DNA of 5,366 bases, from the NCBI GenBank assembly GCA_022826345.1, contig JAJDVB010000189.1, positions 1 through 5,366 on the forward strand, written 5' to 3'. The DNA comes from Alphaproteobacteria bacterium. Lineage in GTDB: Bacteria > Pseudomonadota > Alphaproteobacteria > UBA828. Positions within the stretch are counted from its first letter, which is position 1. The number at the start of each line of letters is the position of its first letter. The position numbers and the translations under genes were made by a program. Below are positions 1 to 5,366 of this stretch, one piece after another. The notes below the pieces were generated by a model that saw only the letters and a program-made list of their open reading frames with translations, did not search any database and was not told where the DNA came from.

Positions 1-54
1 CGCCCTCGGATACCATCGCCGGCGACGGTTGCAGCATGAGCACGCGGCCGCCCC

Positions 55-69
55 GAAGAGGACGCGGCC
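55..69 (+). promoter_or_regulatory. Ribosome binding site of the rpn gene
   Basis: A purine run (GAAGAGGA, 55-62) lies 7 bases before the ATG at 70. That is a good Shine-Dalgarno position and supports this ATG as the start. The same frame has a stop at 37-39 and no other ATG between that stop and 70. The first 54 bases hold no recognisable promoter, so the transcription start may lie outside the window or further upstream in an operon. Confidence 0.6.
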
Positions 70-1173
70 ATGCGCTACGACGAATGCTACAAGTCGATCT
101 TCTCCCACAGGATATCCGTCGAGCACCTGCTCCGCTTCGTCGAGGGCATGATCGACGACGGCCCGGAGTGGATCGCGGCCTTCGACCCCGAGACCCTGGA
201 GCCGGTGCCCACCGAGCGCATCGACGACACCCTGCACCGCCACCTGAGCGACCTGATCTGGCGCGTGCGTCTGCGCGACGGCGGCGAGGACGATTGGGCC
301 TACCTCTTCGTGCTGATCGAGTTCCAGTCTGCGGTGGACCACCTGATGGCGCTGCGGGTTCGGACCTACGTGGACCTGCTCTATCGCGGTCTCTGGGCGG
401 GTCGCCGCTTCGGCGCGTCCGACCGTCTGCCGCCGGTGCTTCCCGTGGTGCTCTACAACGGGAAATCTCCATGGACGGCTGCGGCGAGCGTCGAGGAGCT
501 GGTTGCGCCGGAGGCCCGCCCCCCGAGCCGCATCGCCTCCGTGCCGACGTATGCAGGCTCGGGCTACGTGACGCTTGACGTTGGCCGGGTTGAAGCCGGA
601 GATTCCCCACCAGTCGACGTGCTCTCACTTGTGATCGGCATTGAGCGGATGTCGTCGTATAGTGAGGGATACGCGACGCTGCGCGAGGCGTTCTCCGCCC
701 TTCGCGGCACCGAGCACCGGCAGTTGCGCCGGACGCTTTATGACTGGTTCACCTTGCTCGCCGGGCAGGGTGCCGAAGGCGCTTTGATCGAGGAGTTCGA
801 GGAGATGGAACGGATTCCTGAAGAAGGAGAGATGCGGACGCCGGTCCAGGACCGCGTGCGCGCATGGCGAGAAGCCGACCGTGAGCAGGGCCGCGAACAG
901 GGCCGCGCCGAGGGCGTCGAGAAGGGCCGCGCCGAGGGCGTCGAGAAAGGTCTCGCCGAAGGCGTCGAGAAGGGCCGCGCCGAGGGCGTCGAACATGAAC
1001 GCCTGCTGTTGCGGCGCCTCATCGAGCGTAAGTTCGGCGATGACATCGCCGAACGTGCCGCGTCCCTGTTGGCCGGGATCGGGGAGCCGGGGCGGCTGAC
1101 CGACGTCGGCGAGTGGATCATCGACTGCGCCACGGGCGACGAGCTGATCGCGCGGCTGGAGAACGCAGACTGA
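70..1173 (+). CDS. Rpn family PD-(D/E)XK nuclease (transposase_31-like) with DUF4351-like C-terminus
   Basis: A 367-aa protein of the Rpn / transposase_31 family. E. coli members are DNA endonucleases that promote RecA-independent recombination, and related proteins act in anti-phage defence. The nuclease core fills about residues 1-210. It starts with the family's YDECYKSIFSH N-terminus and contains LSDLIWRV (D61), LFVLIEFQS (E84, Q86), MALRVRTYVDLLY (93-105) and the hallmark LPVVLYNG (124-131). D61, E84 and Q86 fit the D...ExQ variant of the PD-(D/E)XK active site. Residues 278-309 are four 8-residue units of the GRAEGVEK type, an Ala/Gly/Glu-rich and probably helical linker. Residues 310-367 (LLLRRLIERKFGDD onward) resemble DUF4351. 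Family length is usually about 290-370 aa, so this copy looks intact. No transmembrane segment or signal peptide is visible, so it should be cytoplasmic. It converges with the minus-strand cluster. The family call is firm; activity in this host is inferred. Confidence 0.9.
   Translation: MRYDECYKSIFSHRISVEHLLRFVEGMIDDGPEWIAAFDPETLEPVPTERIDDTLHRHLSDLIWRVRLRDGGEDDWAYLFVLIEFQSAVDHLMALRVRTYVDLLYRGLWAGRRFGASDRLPPVLPVVLYNGKSPWTAAASVEELVAPEARPPSRIASVPTYAGSGYVTLDVGRVEAGDSPPVDVLSLVIGIERMSSYSEGYATLREAFSALRGTEHRQLRRTLYDWFTLLAGQGAEGALIEEFEEMERIPEEGEMRTPVQDRVRAWREADREQGREQGRAEGVEKGRAEGVEKGLAEGVEKGRAEGVEHERLLLRRLIERKFGDDIAERAASLLAGIGEPGRLTDVGEWIIDCATGDELIARLENAD
790..834 (+). promoter_or_regulatory. Possible internal translation start(s) within rpn (RpnS-like product)
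   Basis: Two in-frame ATG codons sit just before the repeat linker. ATG 805-807 (Met246) follows GAGGAG (790-795) with a 9-base spacer. ATG 832-834 (Met255) follows AAGGAG (824-829) with a spacer of only 2 bases. Initiation here would give about 122 or 113 residues made of the linker plus the DUF4351-like domain, without the nuclease. E. coli rpn genes are reported to encode such in-frame C-terminal small proteins that block the full-length toxin. A TATAGT hexamer at 658-663 could be a -10 element, but I see no well-spaced -35. These codons lie in Glu-rich coding sequence, where GAG/GGA runs arise by chance, so this is a candidate only. Confidence 0.25.
901..996 (+). repeat. Four in-frame 24-bp tandem repeats in rpn
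   Basis: Units at 901-924, 925-948, 949-972 and 973-996 are each 24 bp. Units 1 and 2 differ only at the last base. Unit 3 differs at a few bases (GLAEGVEK instead of GRAEGVEK), and unit 4 ends in EH instead of EK. Because 24 is a multiple of 3, gain or loss of a unit keeps the frame and changes only linker length between the nuclease and the C-terminal domain. A degenerate short repeat, REQGREQ, precedes the tract. The near identity of units 1, 2 and 4 suggests recent expansion by slippage or recombination. Confidence 0.9.
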
Positions 1174-1186
1174 CGCGAGCCGCCGT

Positions 1187-1210
1187 CCCTTCGCTAGACT
1201 TGGCGAGGGG
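1187..1210 (+). terminator. Hairpin just after the rpn stop, possible terminator
   Basis: CCCTTCGC (1187-1194) pairs with GCGAGGGG (1203-1210) over 8 positions, one of them G-T, around an 8-base loop. It begins 14 bases past the rpn TGA. No T-run follows, so if it terminates it would be a weak or Rho-assisted site. Its position is the main support. Confidence 0.3.
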
Positions 1211-1232
1211 TCGATACCGCCTCACGCCGCGC

Positions 1233-1260
1233 TGAGCGGAGCCGCTCATATTCTCTCTCT
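1233..1260 (+). terminator. Inverted repeat followed by a pyrimidine-rich tail
   Basis: TGAGCGG (1233-1239) and CCGCTCA (1242-1248) form a perfect 7-base inverted repeat separated by 2 bases; as a hairpin it would close with about 5-6 pairs. It is followed by TATTCTCTCTCT, which is pyrimidine-rich but not a true T-run. It may be the terminator of rpn, or a short palindromic protein-binding site. Confidence 0.3.
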
Positions 1261-1423
1261 CCCATTCCGGCCATCAGCGCGGCGAACAGGAGGATTCGGC
1301 CGGTACGGGCGCAGAGGCGGCGCTCGCATCATCGAGCCTCGCTTCGGCCGCCCTGTTCAGGCCCGGCATGGGTGCCGATGCTGTCTGCCACCGGCGCGCA
1401 GAATGAGGACACCGATCCGCCGC

Positions 1424-3331
1424 TCATGCACTGCGAATGCCGAAGCCGAGGTCGCGAACGGCCTTGCGGAACGCCGCCTCGGCCCTCGTCTGGACCACCA
1501 GGTGCTTTTTCCCCGCGCGCAGGCAGAGCTTCGCCAGGCGCTCGTCGCCTGCGATCCTGGCGGCGGTATCCTCGTCGGCGCACTCGATCAGCAGCGCCGT
1601 GCCGCGCGCCTTCAGCGCATCCGCGCCGCGCTCGACGTTGCGCAGGAAGCCCTCGACCCTCTCGGGCAGGGGCTGCTCGTCCCGTGCCGCCAGGAACGCG
1701 CGCAGGCCGTCGCCATCGTGCCCGCTCTCGAACGCCGCCAGCGTCCTGTCGCGCGCCAGGCGCCAGACGCCCTCCGCCTCGGCCTCCGCGAACGTCTCCA
1801 GCATCAGCCTCTCGTCCGCCGACAATGCCCCGCCGGCGCACACCCTCAGGTCGGGAAAGACCGTCAGGGACGTACGCTCCAGAAACGCGCCCGGCTCGTA
1901 GGTGTCGGCGAGCCCCAGGCAGTAGGCGCCGAGCGCGTTCAGTCGGAAATATTGCAGCCCGTCATAGCGGCTGAGCCAGGCCAGCTCGTCGCTCCCCGGC
2001 AGCCCCGTGAAATCCACCCGCGCTCCCTTGGGGTGGATATAGGCGACGTCGATCAGGCCCAGCGTCGCGGCGTACTCGAACAACACGCAGAGAAGGTAGC
2101 GGCCCTGCAGAACGTCCCAGCCATGACAGCCATCATAGCCAAGGCTGTCGTAGTGAGAATCGAAGAGGTAGAGCTTCCACGGATCGCGCGTGATGCCGAA
2201 GTCGAAGGACGCCGCCTGCATGAAGCGCGAGAACTCGTCGAAGCGCACCCAGCGGCCCAACGGACATTGCTCCAGCGCCTCGGCCACCACCGGGCGGCGT
2301 GTCGAGACCGCAGTCAGCGCGCGCTTGCCCTTGCCGCGGCTCTGGCCCTTGATGGCGTCGATGCGGCTGAACTCGTCGAGCAGGTCGTTCCTGATCCAGC
2401 GTTGCCAGAGATGGCGCAGCGTCTCCGCTGCGGGGGCGCCCAGCGCTGCATGGCCCTTCTTCGTCAGCGCCAGCTTCGAGCCCCTGAGCTCGGCCAGCTT
2501 GCCCGCCTGCACCAGCCACGGCCAGGCGTGCGCCTTGATGGGGCCGACCGCCTGCTCCCAGCTCTCCCGCTTCTCGGCAAGGTCGTAGAAGTCGCCCCCA
2601 TCCAGCTCCCCGGCGATGGCCGCCGCCGAGGCCGCCGAGGCCCGCCGCGTCTTCGCGCTCACCGCGACCCGGCCGAGATCGATCAGGCGCAGCGCGGCGA
2701 CCAGGTCCCTGTGCGCCGCGCGCTCCATGTCGCGCCGAACCAGCGCGACGCGGTTGAATGTCGGCTCTTCTCCCTTGGGCACGTAGCCGCGCCGTCGCCG
2801 GTCGACCGCCTCCGGCAGCTCGTCCTCGCCAGCGAGCGTCGCCTCGGGTGGCGCGGGCACGAACGCACGCAGGCGCTCCGCCAGATCGGGCGGGATGAAC
2901 GGTGCCGAGCCCACGTGACCGCCGCGGAAATGAAGAAAGAGGCGTAAGGGCAATGCACCGGGGGCGCCGATCCCGTCGAAGCCCGCAGGAAAAGCGTCGT
3001 ACTTGGCCTCGAACCGCGCGGCATCGAAGCCCTCGGCATCGTGCAGCGCCTCGCCCACCGCCAGTCGTTGAACCTCGTCGAGACCGTCCCAAAGGCGGCC
3101 AAGCGAGGCCCCGCTGAGACGGCCCTCGATGGCCGCGATCATGTCGGCCTTGCGCGTGGGCCGCGGCTTCGGCACCGAGAGCCAGTTCACCATGACCGTG
3201 AGGTCGCGGTTGTTCAGCGCTGCAAGCGCCTTTGCCAGGGTGGAGGTCCAGTCATCGGCGATACGGACCACCGGCCAGTTATCCCTCGTTGATGCCGATG
3301 CGGCCTTGACGGTCGGTCCGGCCACGCTCAC
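1424..3331 (-). CDS. Helicase-associated protein with XPB/Ssl2 N-terminal-like (Helicase_C_3-like) domain
   Basis: A 635-aa protein of unknown function. Residues about 487-610 (from SLTVFPDLRV through LPERVEGFLRNV to KKHLVVQT) match the pattern of the domain named Helicase_C_3 / XPB-Ssl2 N-terminal, found in proteins associated with XPB-type DNA helicases. Earlier parts look DNA-binding. Residues 37-72 (LNNRDL...TRKADMIAAIEGRL) resemble a SAP-like helix pair. Residues about 270-300 (LTKKGHAAL) and 408-473 (EYAATLGLIDVAY, SRYDGLQYFRLNALGAY) look like winged-helix segments. There is no Walker A or DEAH motif, so it is not itself a helicase. The GTG start at 3331-3329 overlaps the IntB stop as GTGA and has no Shine-Dalgarno, which implies translational coupling; GTG at 3325 is an alternative. 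It is the last gene of the cluster. It may be a DNA-processing or defence accessory, or a partner of a helicase outside the window. The domain call is moderately sure; the role is unknown. Confidence 0.7.
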   Translation of the reverse strand: MSVAGPTVKAASASTRDNWPVVRIADDWTSTLAKALAALNNRDLTVMVNWLSVPKPRPTRKADMIAAIEGRLSGASLGRLWDGLDEVQRLAVGEALHDAEGFDAARFEAKYDAFPAGFDGIGAPGALPLRLFLHFRGGHVGSAPFIPPDLAERLRAFVPAPPEATLAGEDELPEAVDRRRRGYVPKGEEPTFNRVALVRRDMERAAHRDLVAALRLIDLGRVAVSAKTRRASAASAAAIAGELDGGDFYDLAEKRESWEQAVGPIKAHAWPWLVQAGKLAELRGSKLALTKKGHAALGAPAAETLRHLWQRWIRNDLLDEFSRIDAIKGQSRGKGKRALTAVSTRRPVVAEALEQCPLGRWVRFDEFSRFMQAASFDFGITRDPWKLYLFDSHYDSLGYDGCHGWDVLQGRYLLCVLFEYAATLGLIDVAYIHPKGARVDFTGLPGSDELAWLSRYDGLQYFRLNALGAYCLGLADTYEPGAFLERTSLTVFPDLRVCAGGALSADERLMLETFAEAEAEGVWRLARDRTLAAFESGHDGDGLRAFLAARDEQPLPERVEGFLRNVERGADALKARGTALLIECADEDTAARIAGDERLAKLCLRAGKKHLVVQTRAEAAFRKAVRDLGFGIRSA

Positions 3332-4497
3332 GGCATGATATCGGCGGCGATGCTGGCCGCCACCAGCGCCGCTGACTCCTTCACCGAGTCCCGCGCCAGG
3401 TGCGCATACCGCGCGGTGCTCTGCAGCTTCCTGTGCCCGAGAAGCTTGCCGATCATCGTGAGGTCATGGCCCAGCGCCAGGGCGCGCGAGGCGAAGCTGT
3501 GACGCAGGTCATGAATGCGCACGTCGTCGAGACCGGCGTGCTCTCTCACCTTGTACCAGTAGTAGGTGAGCTGCATCTGCCGCTTGCCCGCCTCCGGGCC
3601 TGCGATCACCCAGGGGTTGCCCGCAAGACGCGGCAGCCCGGCCAGCACACGCGCCGCCGCCGGCGACAGCGGAACGATGCGCGGACCGGTCTTGCTATCG
3701 GCCAACCTGATCTCGTTCCGCTCCAGCGCCACGTCGCTCCAGCGAAGCGTCAGCACCTCGCCCGACCGGCACCCCGTCAGCGTCAGCAGCCGGAACGCCG
3801 CCGCGACGTGAACGGGCAGCCGCCCCTCGGCTTCCAGATCGTCCAGGGTCTGGCCGAGACGGCGGAACTCGTCTTCGGTCAGGAAGCGCTCGGGCCGCCG
3901 CGTCCGATAGGGCTTCACGAAGCGGCAGGGGTTGCTGCCGCCCGGCAGAAGCCCCCACGCCTGCGCACGGTTCAGCATCCGCGACAGCGCCCCCACGGCG
4001 TCGTTCGCCGCCGTCGGCCTCTTGCGCAGGCGATACTGAAGCTCGGCGACGTGCGTGCGGTCGAGCTCCGTGATCGGCAGCTTGCCCAGCCTCGGCAGGA
4101 TGTTCCGCTCGATCGTCCGGCGGTAGCCCAGGGCGGTGGCCGGCTTGCAGTGAACCGCCACGTGCTCGCGGAGGTACCTCTCCGCCAGCTCCGCCACCGT
4201 CGGCCCACCCTCTGCATCGGGTTTCCCGCCCCGCTCGTCGCCGGTCTCCATGCGGGTGAGGATCACGGCCGCCTGCCGGCGGGCCTCGTCCACGGACAGG
4301 GTGCCGTGGCGGCCGACGGCGATCCGCTTCGAGCCGCGCCGGCCTCTGCGCTGGACCACGTAGGTCTTGGACCCGTTGGGATAGACCCGGACCCCGAAGC
4401 CCGGCAGGTCCCGGTCCCAGCACATGATCTCCCTGTCCTCCGGGGTCAGTGCGTCGACCACACGGTTGGACAGCGATCTCTTCTCCAGTCGCGGCAT
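3328..4497 (-). CDS. Tyrosine recombinase / phage-type integrase (IntB)
   Basis: A complete 389-aa tyrosine recombinase that would cut, exchange and rejoin DNA at attachment sites through a 3'-phosphotyrosine intermediate. Residues about 1-85 (LSNRVVDAL, DLPGFGVRVYPNGSKTYVVQ, GRHGTLSVDEAR) are the DUF4102-type arm-binding domain of P4-like integrases. Residues about 100-185 are the SAM-like core-binding domain. The catalytic domain follows with R244 (TGCRSGE), K269 (DSKTG), H329 and R332 (IHDLRHSFASR), H355 (LLGHRK) and nucleophile Y364 (TARYAH), so every expected active-site residue is present and the length is normal. ATG at 4497 is preceded by AGGAGA with a 7-base spacer. The upstream IntA stop is only 11 bases away, and the downstream gene overlaps by 4 bases, so it sits mid-operon. 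It is clearly a paralogue of IntA. No tRNA or obvious att site is visible beside it. Confidence 0.95.
   Translation of the reverse strand: MPRLEKRSLSNRVVDALTPEDREIMCWDRDLPGFGVRVYPNGSKTYVVQRRGRRGSKRIAVGRHGTLSVDEARRQAAVILTRMETGDERGGKPDAEGGPTVAELAERYLREHVAVHCKPATALGYRRTIERNILPRLGKLPITELDRTHVAELQYRLRKRPTAANDAVGALSRMLNRAQAWGLLPGGSNPCRFVKPYRTRRPERFLTEDEFRRLGQTLDDLEAEGRLPVHVAAAFRLLTLTGCRSGEVLTLRWSDVALERNEIRLADSKTGPRIVPLSPAAARVLAGLPRLAGNPWVIAGPEAGKRQMQLTYYWYKVREHAGLDDVRIHDLRHSFASRALALGHDLTMIGKLLGHRKLQSTARYAHLARDSVKESAALVAASIAADIMP
3482..3525 (-). repeat. Near-identical segment shared by the two integrase genes (IntB copy)
   Basis: These 44 bases match 4720-4763 with a single difference (3493 against 4731), and 32 of them (3494-3525) are identical without interruption. 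They encode DVRIHDLRHSFASR and part of its neighbour, the catalytic H-x-x-R box. The direct-repeat copies are 1,238 bp apart. The rest of the two genes is more diverged at the DNA level, so this may reflect strong constraint or local gene conversion. Confidence 0.85.
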
Positions 4498-4511
4498 GTC
4501 CCGTTCTCCTA
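4498..4511 (-). promoter_or_regulatory. IntB ribosome binding site overlapping the IntA stop codon
   Basis: On the minus strand the order is TAG (IntA stop, 4511-4509), then AGGAGA (4510-4505) sharing bases with that stop, a 7-base spacer, and the ATG at 4497. The strong Shine-Dalgarno fixes the IntB start. The overlap with the upstream stop means IntB is translated from the IntA message. Confidence 0.8.
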
Positions 4512-5366
4512 CGCCGCCTCGACCGGCGTCATGCCGTCGGCACCGGCATGGGCGGCGGCGGCCTCCATGCGCAGGATGTCGTCCTCGATGCTGCCGCCCA
4601 CGCGGGCGGCAGCGACCTTCTCGGCCTCCTGCGAGAGATGCGCATACCGCGCCGTGCTGCTCACGTCCGTGTGGCCGAGAAGGCGGCCAATCATCGGAAG
4701 CTGAAGACCGAGAGCCAGCGCGCGCGAGGCAAAGCTGTGACGCAGGTCATGAATGCGCACGTCCTCGACCTTCGCGCGCGCCCGTACCCGGTGCCAGTGG
4801 CTGGTCAGCGTCGCCAGATGGCGGTTGGGCTTGCTCCCCGTGATCACCCAGGGGCTGCGCCTCACCCGCTTGATCCCCGCCAGCACCTCAAGCACCGCAG
4901 GCGTCAGCGGCACCATCCGCGCTCCGGTCTTCGCGTCGCGCAGGCGAATCTCACCGGCCTTGCGGTCGATGTCGCTCCACCTGAGGGTCTGTATCTCCCC
5001 CAGCCGGCATCCCGTCAGCATCAGAAGCCGCAGCGCCGCCGCAGCCCGCGCAGACACCGGGCCCTCGGCCTCAAGCTCGCACAGCGCCTCGCCCACCCTG
5101 CGGTACTCGTCCTCCGTGAGGAAGCGCTCCCGCCGTCCCTCCTTGTAGCGCTGCACGAACCGGCAGGGGTTGCCGTCGCGTGGCCCGACACCCCACGCCT
5201 CCGCCAACGAGAACATCTTCGACAGAACCATCAGCGCCCGGTTCGCGGCACGCGGCGTCTCCCGCAGTTCGTAGTGCAGCGCCGCCACCTCGGCACGCCC
5301 CACCCCGTCCAGGGGCAGCGTGCCCAGCGCCGGCAGGATGTGGTTCCTCAGAGAGCCCTTGTAGAT
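4509..5366 (-). CDS. Tyrosine recombinase / phage-type integrase, N-terminus outside window (IntA)
   Basis: The last 285 codons of a second tyrosine recombinase; the frame is still open at the window edge. By alignment with IntB about 123 N-terminal residues (arm-binding domain and start) lie beyond it. The visible part opens within the core-binding domain (SLRNHILPALGTLPL). Numbered from the edge, the catalytic residues are R121 (TGCRLGE), K146 (DAKTG), H206 and R209 (IHDLRHSFASR), H232 (LLGHTD) and Y241 (TARYAH), all present, so it should be active. Well over half of the aligned residues match IntB by eye, including RFLTEDE, ALRLL-LTGCR and the HxxR box, so the two are tandem paralogues rather than one broken gene. 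The C-terminus carries about 20 extra Ala-rich residues (MEAAAAHAGADGMTPVEAA) beyond the IntB end. It reads into IntB with an 11-base gap. The promoter is not in the window. Confidence 0.93.
   Translation of the reverse strand: MYKGSLRNHILPALGTLPLDGVGRAEVAALHYELRETPRAANRALMVLSKMFSLAEAWGVGPRDGNPCRFVQRYKEGRRERFLTEDEYRRVGEALCELEAEGPVSARAAAALRLLMLTGCRLGEIQTLRWSDIDRKAGEIRLRDAKTGARMVPLTPAVLEVLAGIKRVRRSPWVITGSKPNRHLATLTSHWHRVRARAKVEDVRIHDLRHSFASRALALGLQLPMIGRLLGHTDVSSTARYAHLSQEAEKVAAARVGGSIEDDILRMEAAAAHAGADGMTPVEAA
4720..4763 (-). repeat. Near-identical segment shared by the two integrase genes (IntA copy)
   Basis: Partner of 3482-3525: one mismatch over 44 bases, in the same orientation, covering the DVRIHDLRHSFASR catalytic box. 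Recombination between the copies would delete about 1.24 kb and leave one hybrid integrase with an intact frame, since 1,238 bp separates codons of equivalent phase relative to each gene. Confidence 0.85.

Larger units (their letters stand above)
1174..1423. other. Intergenic region between convergent rpn and the minus-strand cluster
   Basis: This stretch separates two converging stop codons. It has two small inverted repeats near its left end (annotated separately) and a GC-rich imperfect fold around 1316-1352, in which GGCGGC (1316-1321) can pair with GCCGCC (1347-1352). An AGGAGGA run (1288-1294) looks like a Shine-Dalgarno but has no suitable start codon after it. Short open frames here are under about 45 codons and carry no recognisable motif. 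I see no tRNA, attachment-site-like tRNA end, transposase remnant or long direct repeat. Confidence 0.5.

Noticed and set aside
36..578. Open frame overlapping the start of rpn in another plus-strand frame
   Set aside because: Its translation is Arg/Gly/Pro-rich with no motif, while the overlapping frame encodes a clear Rpn nuclease with a well-placed ribosome binding site.
901..996. Short regular repeats that could suggest a CRISPR array
   Set aside because: The units are directly adjacent without spacers, are in frame, and encode a periodic peptide inside a gene.
625..1133. Antisense open frames over the rpn repeat, giving repetitive Leu/Ala/Phe or Ser/Arg/Pro peptides
   Set aside because: The repetition simply mirrors the 24-bp coding repeat; neither frame resembles a known repeat protein or has a start signal.
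1174..1372. Small minus-strand open frames in the intergenic gap (for example about 31 codons, and about 43 codons reading into the end of rpn)
   Set aside because: They are very short and match no family. The purine run before one of them is part of a GA repeat, so it is weak evidence of a start.
2290..2350. SRGKGKR stretch in the 635-aa protein as a possible nucleotide-binding P-loop
   Set aside because: It lacks the GxxxxGK[ST] pattern and has no downstream DExx box; it reads better as a basic loop that may touch DNA.
1403..2947. A 514-codon open frame on the plus strand opposite the 635-aa gene
   Set aside because: It is Arg/Ala/Gln/Pro-rich with no domain pattern, and it is the antisense of a gene with a recognisable domain. 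Long antisense frames are common in DNA this GC-rich.
3400..4704. A 434-codon plus-strand open frame opposite IntB and the end of IntA
   Set aside because: It spans two genes whose minus-strand reading gives complete integrase motifs. Its own translation is low-complexity and lacks any family signature.

Overview
This is a GC-rich window (roughly two thirds G+C by eye). It holds one plus-strand gene on the left and a tightly packed three-gene minus-strand cluster that fills the rest and runs off the right edge. Base composition, codon use and the protein families point to a high-GC proteobacterium, most likely an alphaproteobacterium. That placement is inferred from protein style, since the window has no rRNA, tRNA or other marker. 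The content looks accessory rather than core.

Region 1 (1-1173, plus): an Rpn-type PD-(D/E)XK nuclease (transposase_31 / recombination-promoting nuclease family). It has a four-copy in-frame 24-bp repeat encoding GRAEGVEK-like units and a DUF4351-like C-terminus. In-frame ATG codons with purine-rich leaders lie just before the repeat, so a short C-terminal product like the intragenic RpnS antitoxins of E. coli is possible. Region 2 (1174-1423): a 250-bp gap between convergent genes, with two small inverted repeats just after rpn and no convincing gene.

Region 3 (1424-5366, minus; read right to left): a tyrosine recombinase lacking its N-terminus at the window edge (IntA); a second, complete and clearly paralogous tyrosine recombinase (IntB), 11 bp downstream; then a 635-aa protein with a C-terminal domain like that of XPB/Ssl2-associated proteins (Helicase_C_3-like), whose GTG start overlaps the IntB stop as GTGA. 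The spacing says the three are co-transcribed and the last two probably translationally coupled. Both recombinases keep the full R-K-H-R-H-Y catalytic set in the part that is visible.

The most interesting reading is a paired-recombinase module carrying a large helicase-associated-type accessory protein. It is reminiscent in layout, but not in the third gene, of Tn554-type tnpABC or recombinase-in-trio elements. The simpler alternative is an integrase pair lying next to an unrelated cargo gene. The function of the 635-aa protein is unknown.
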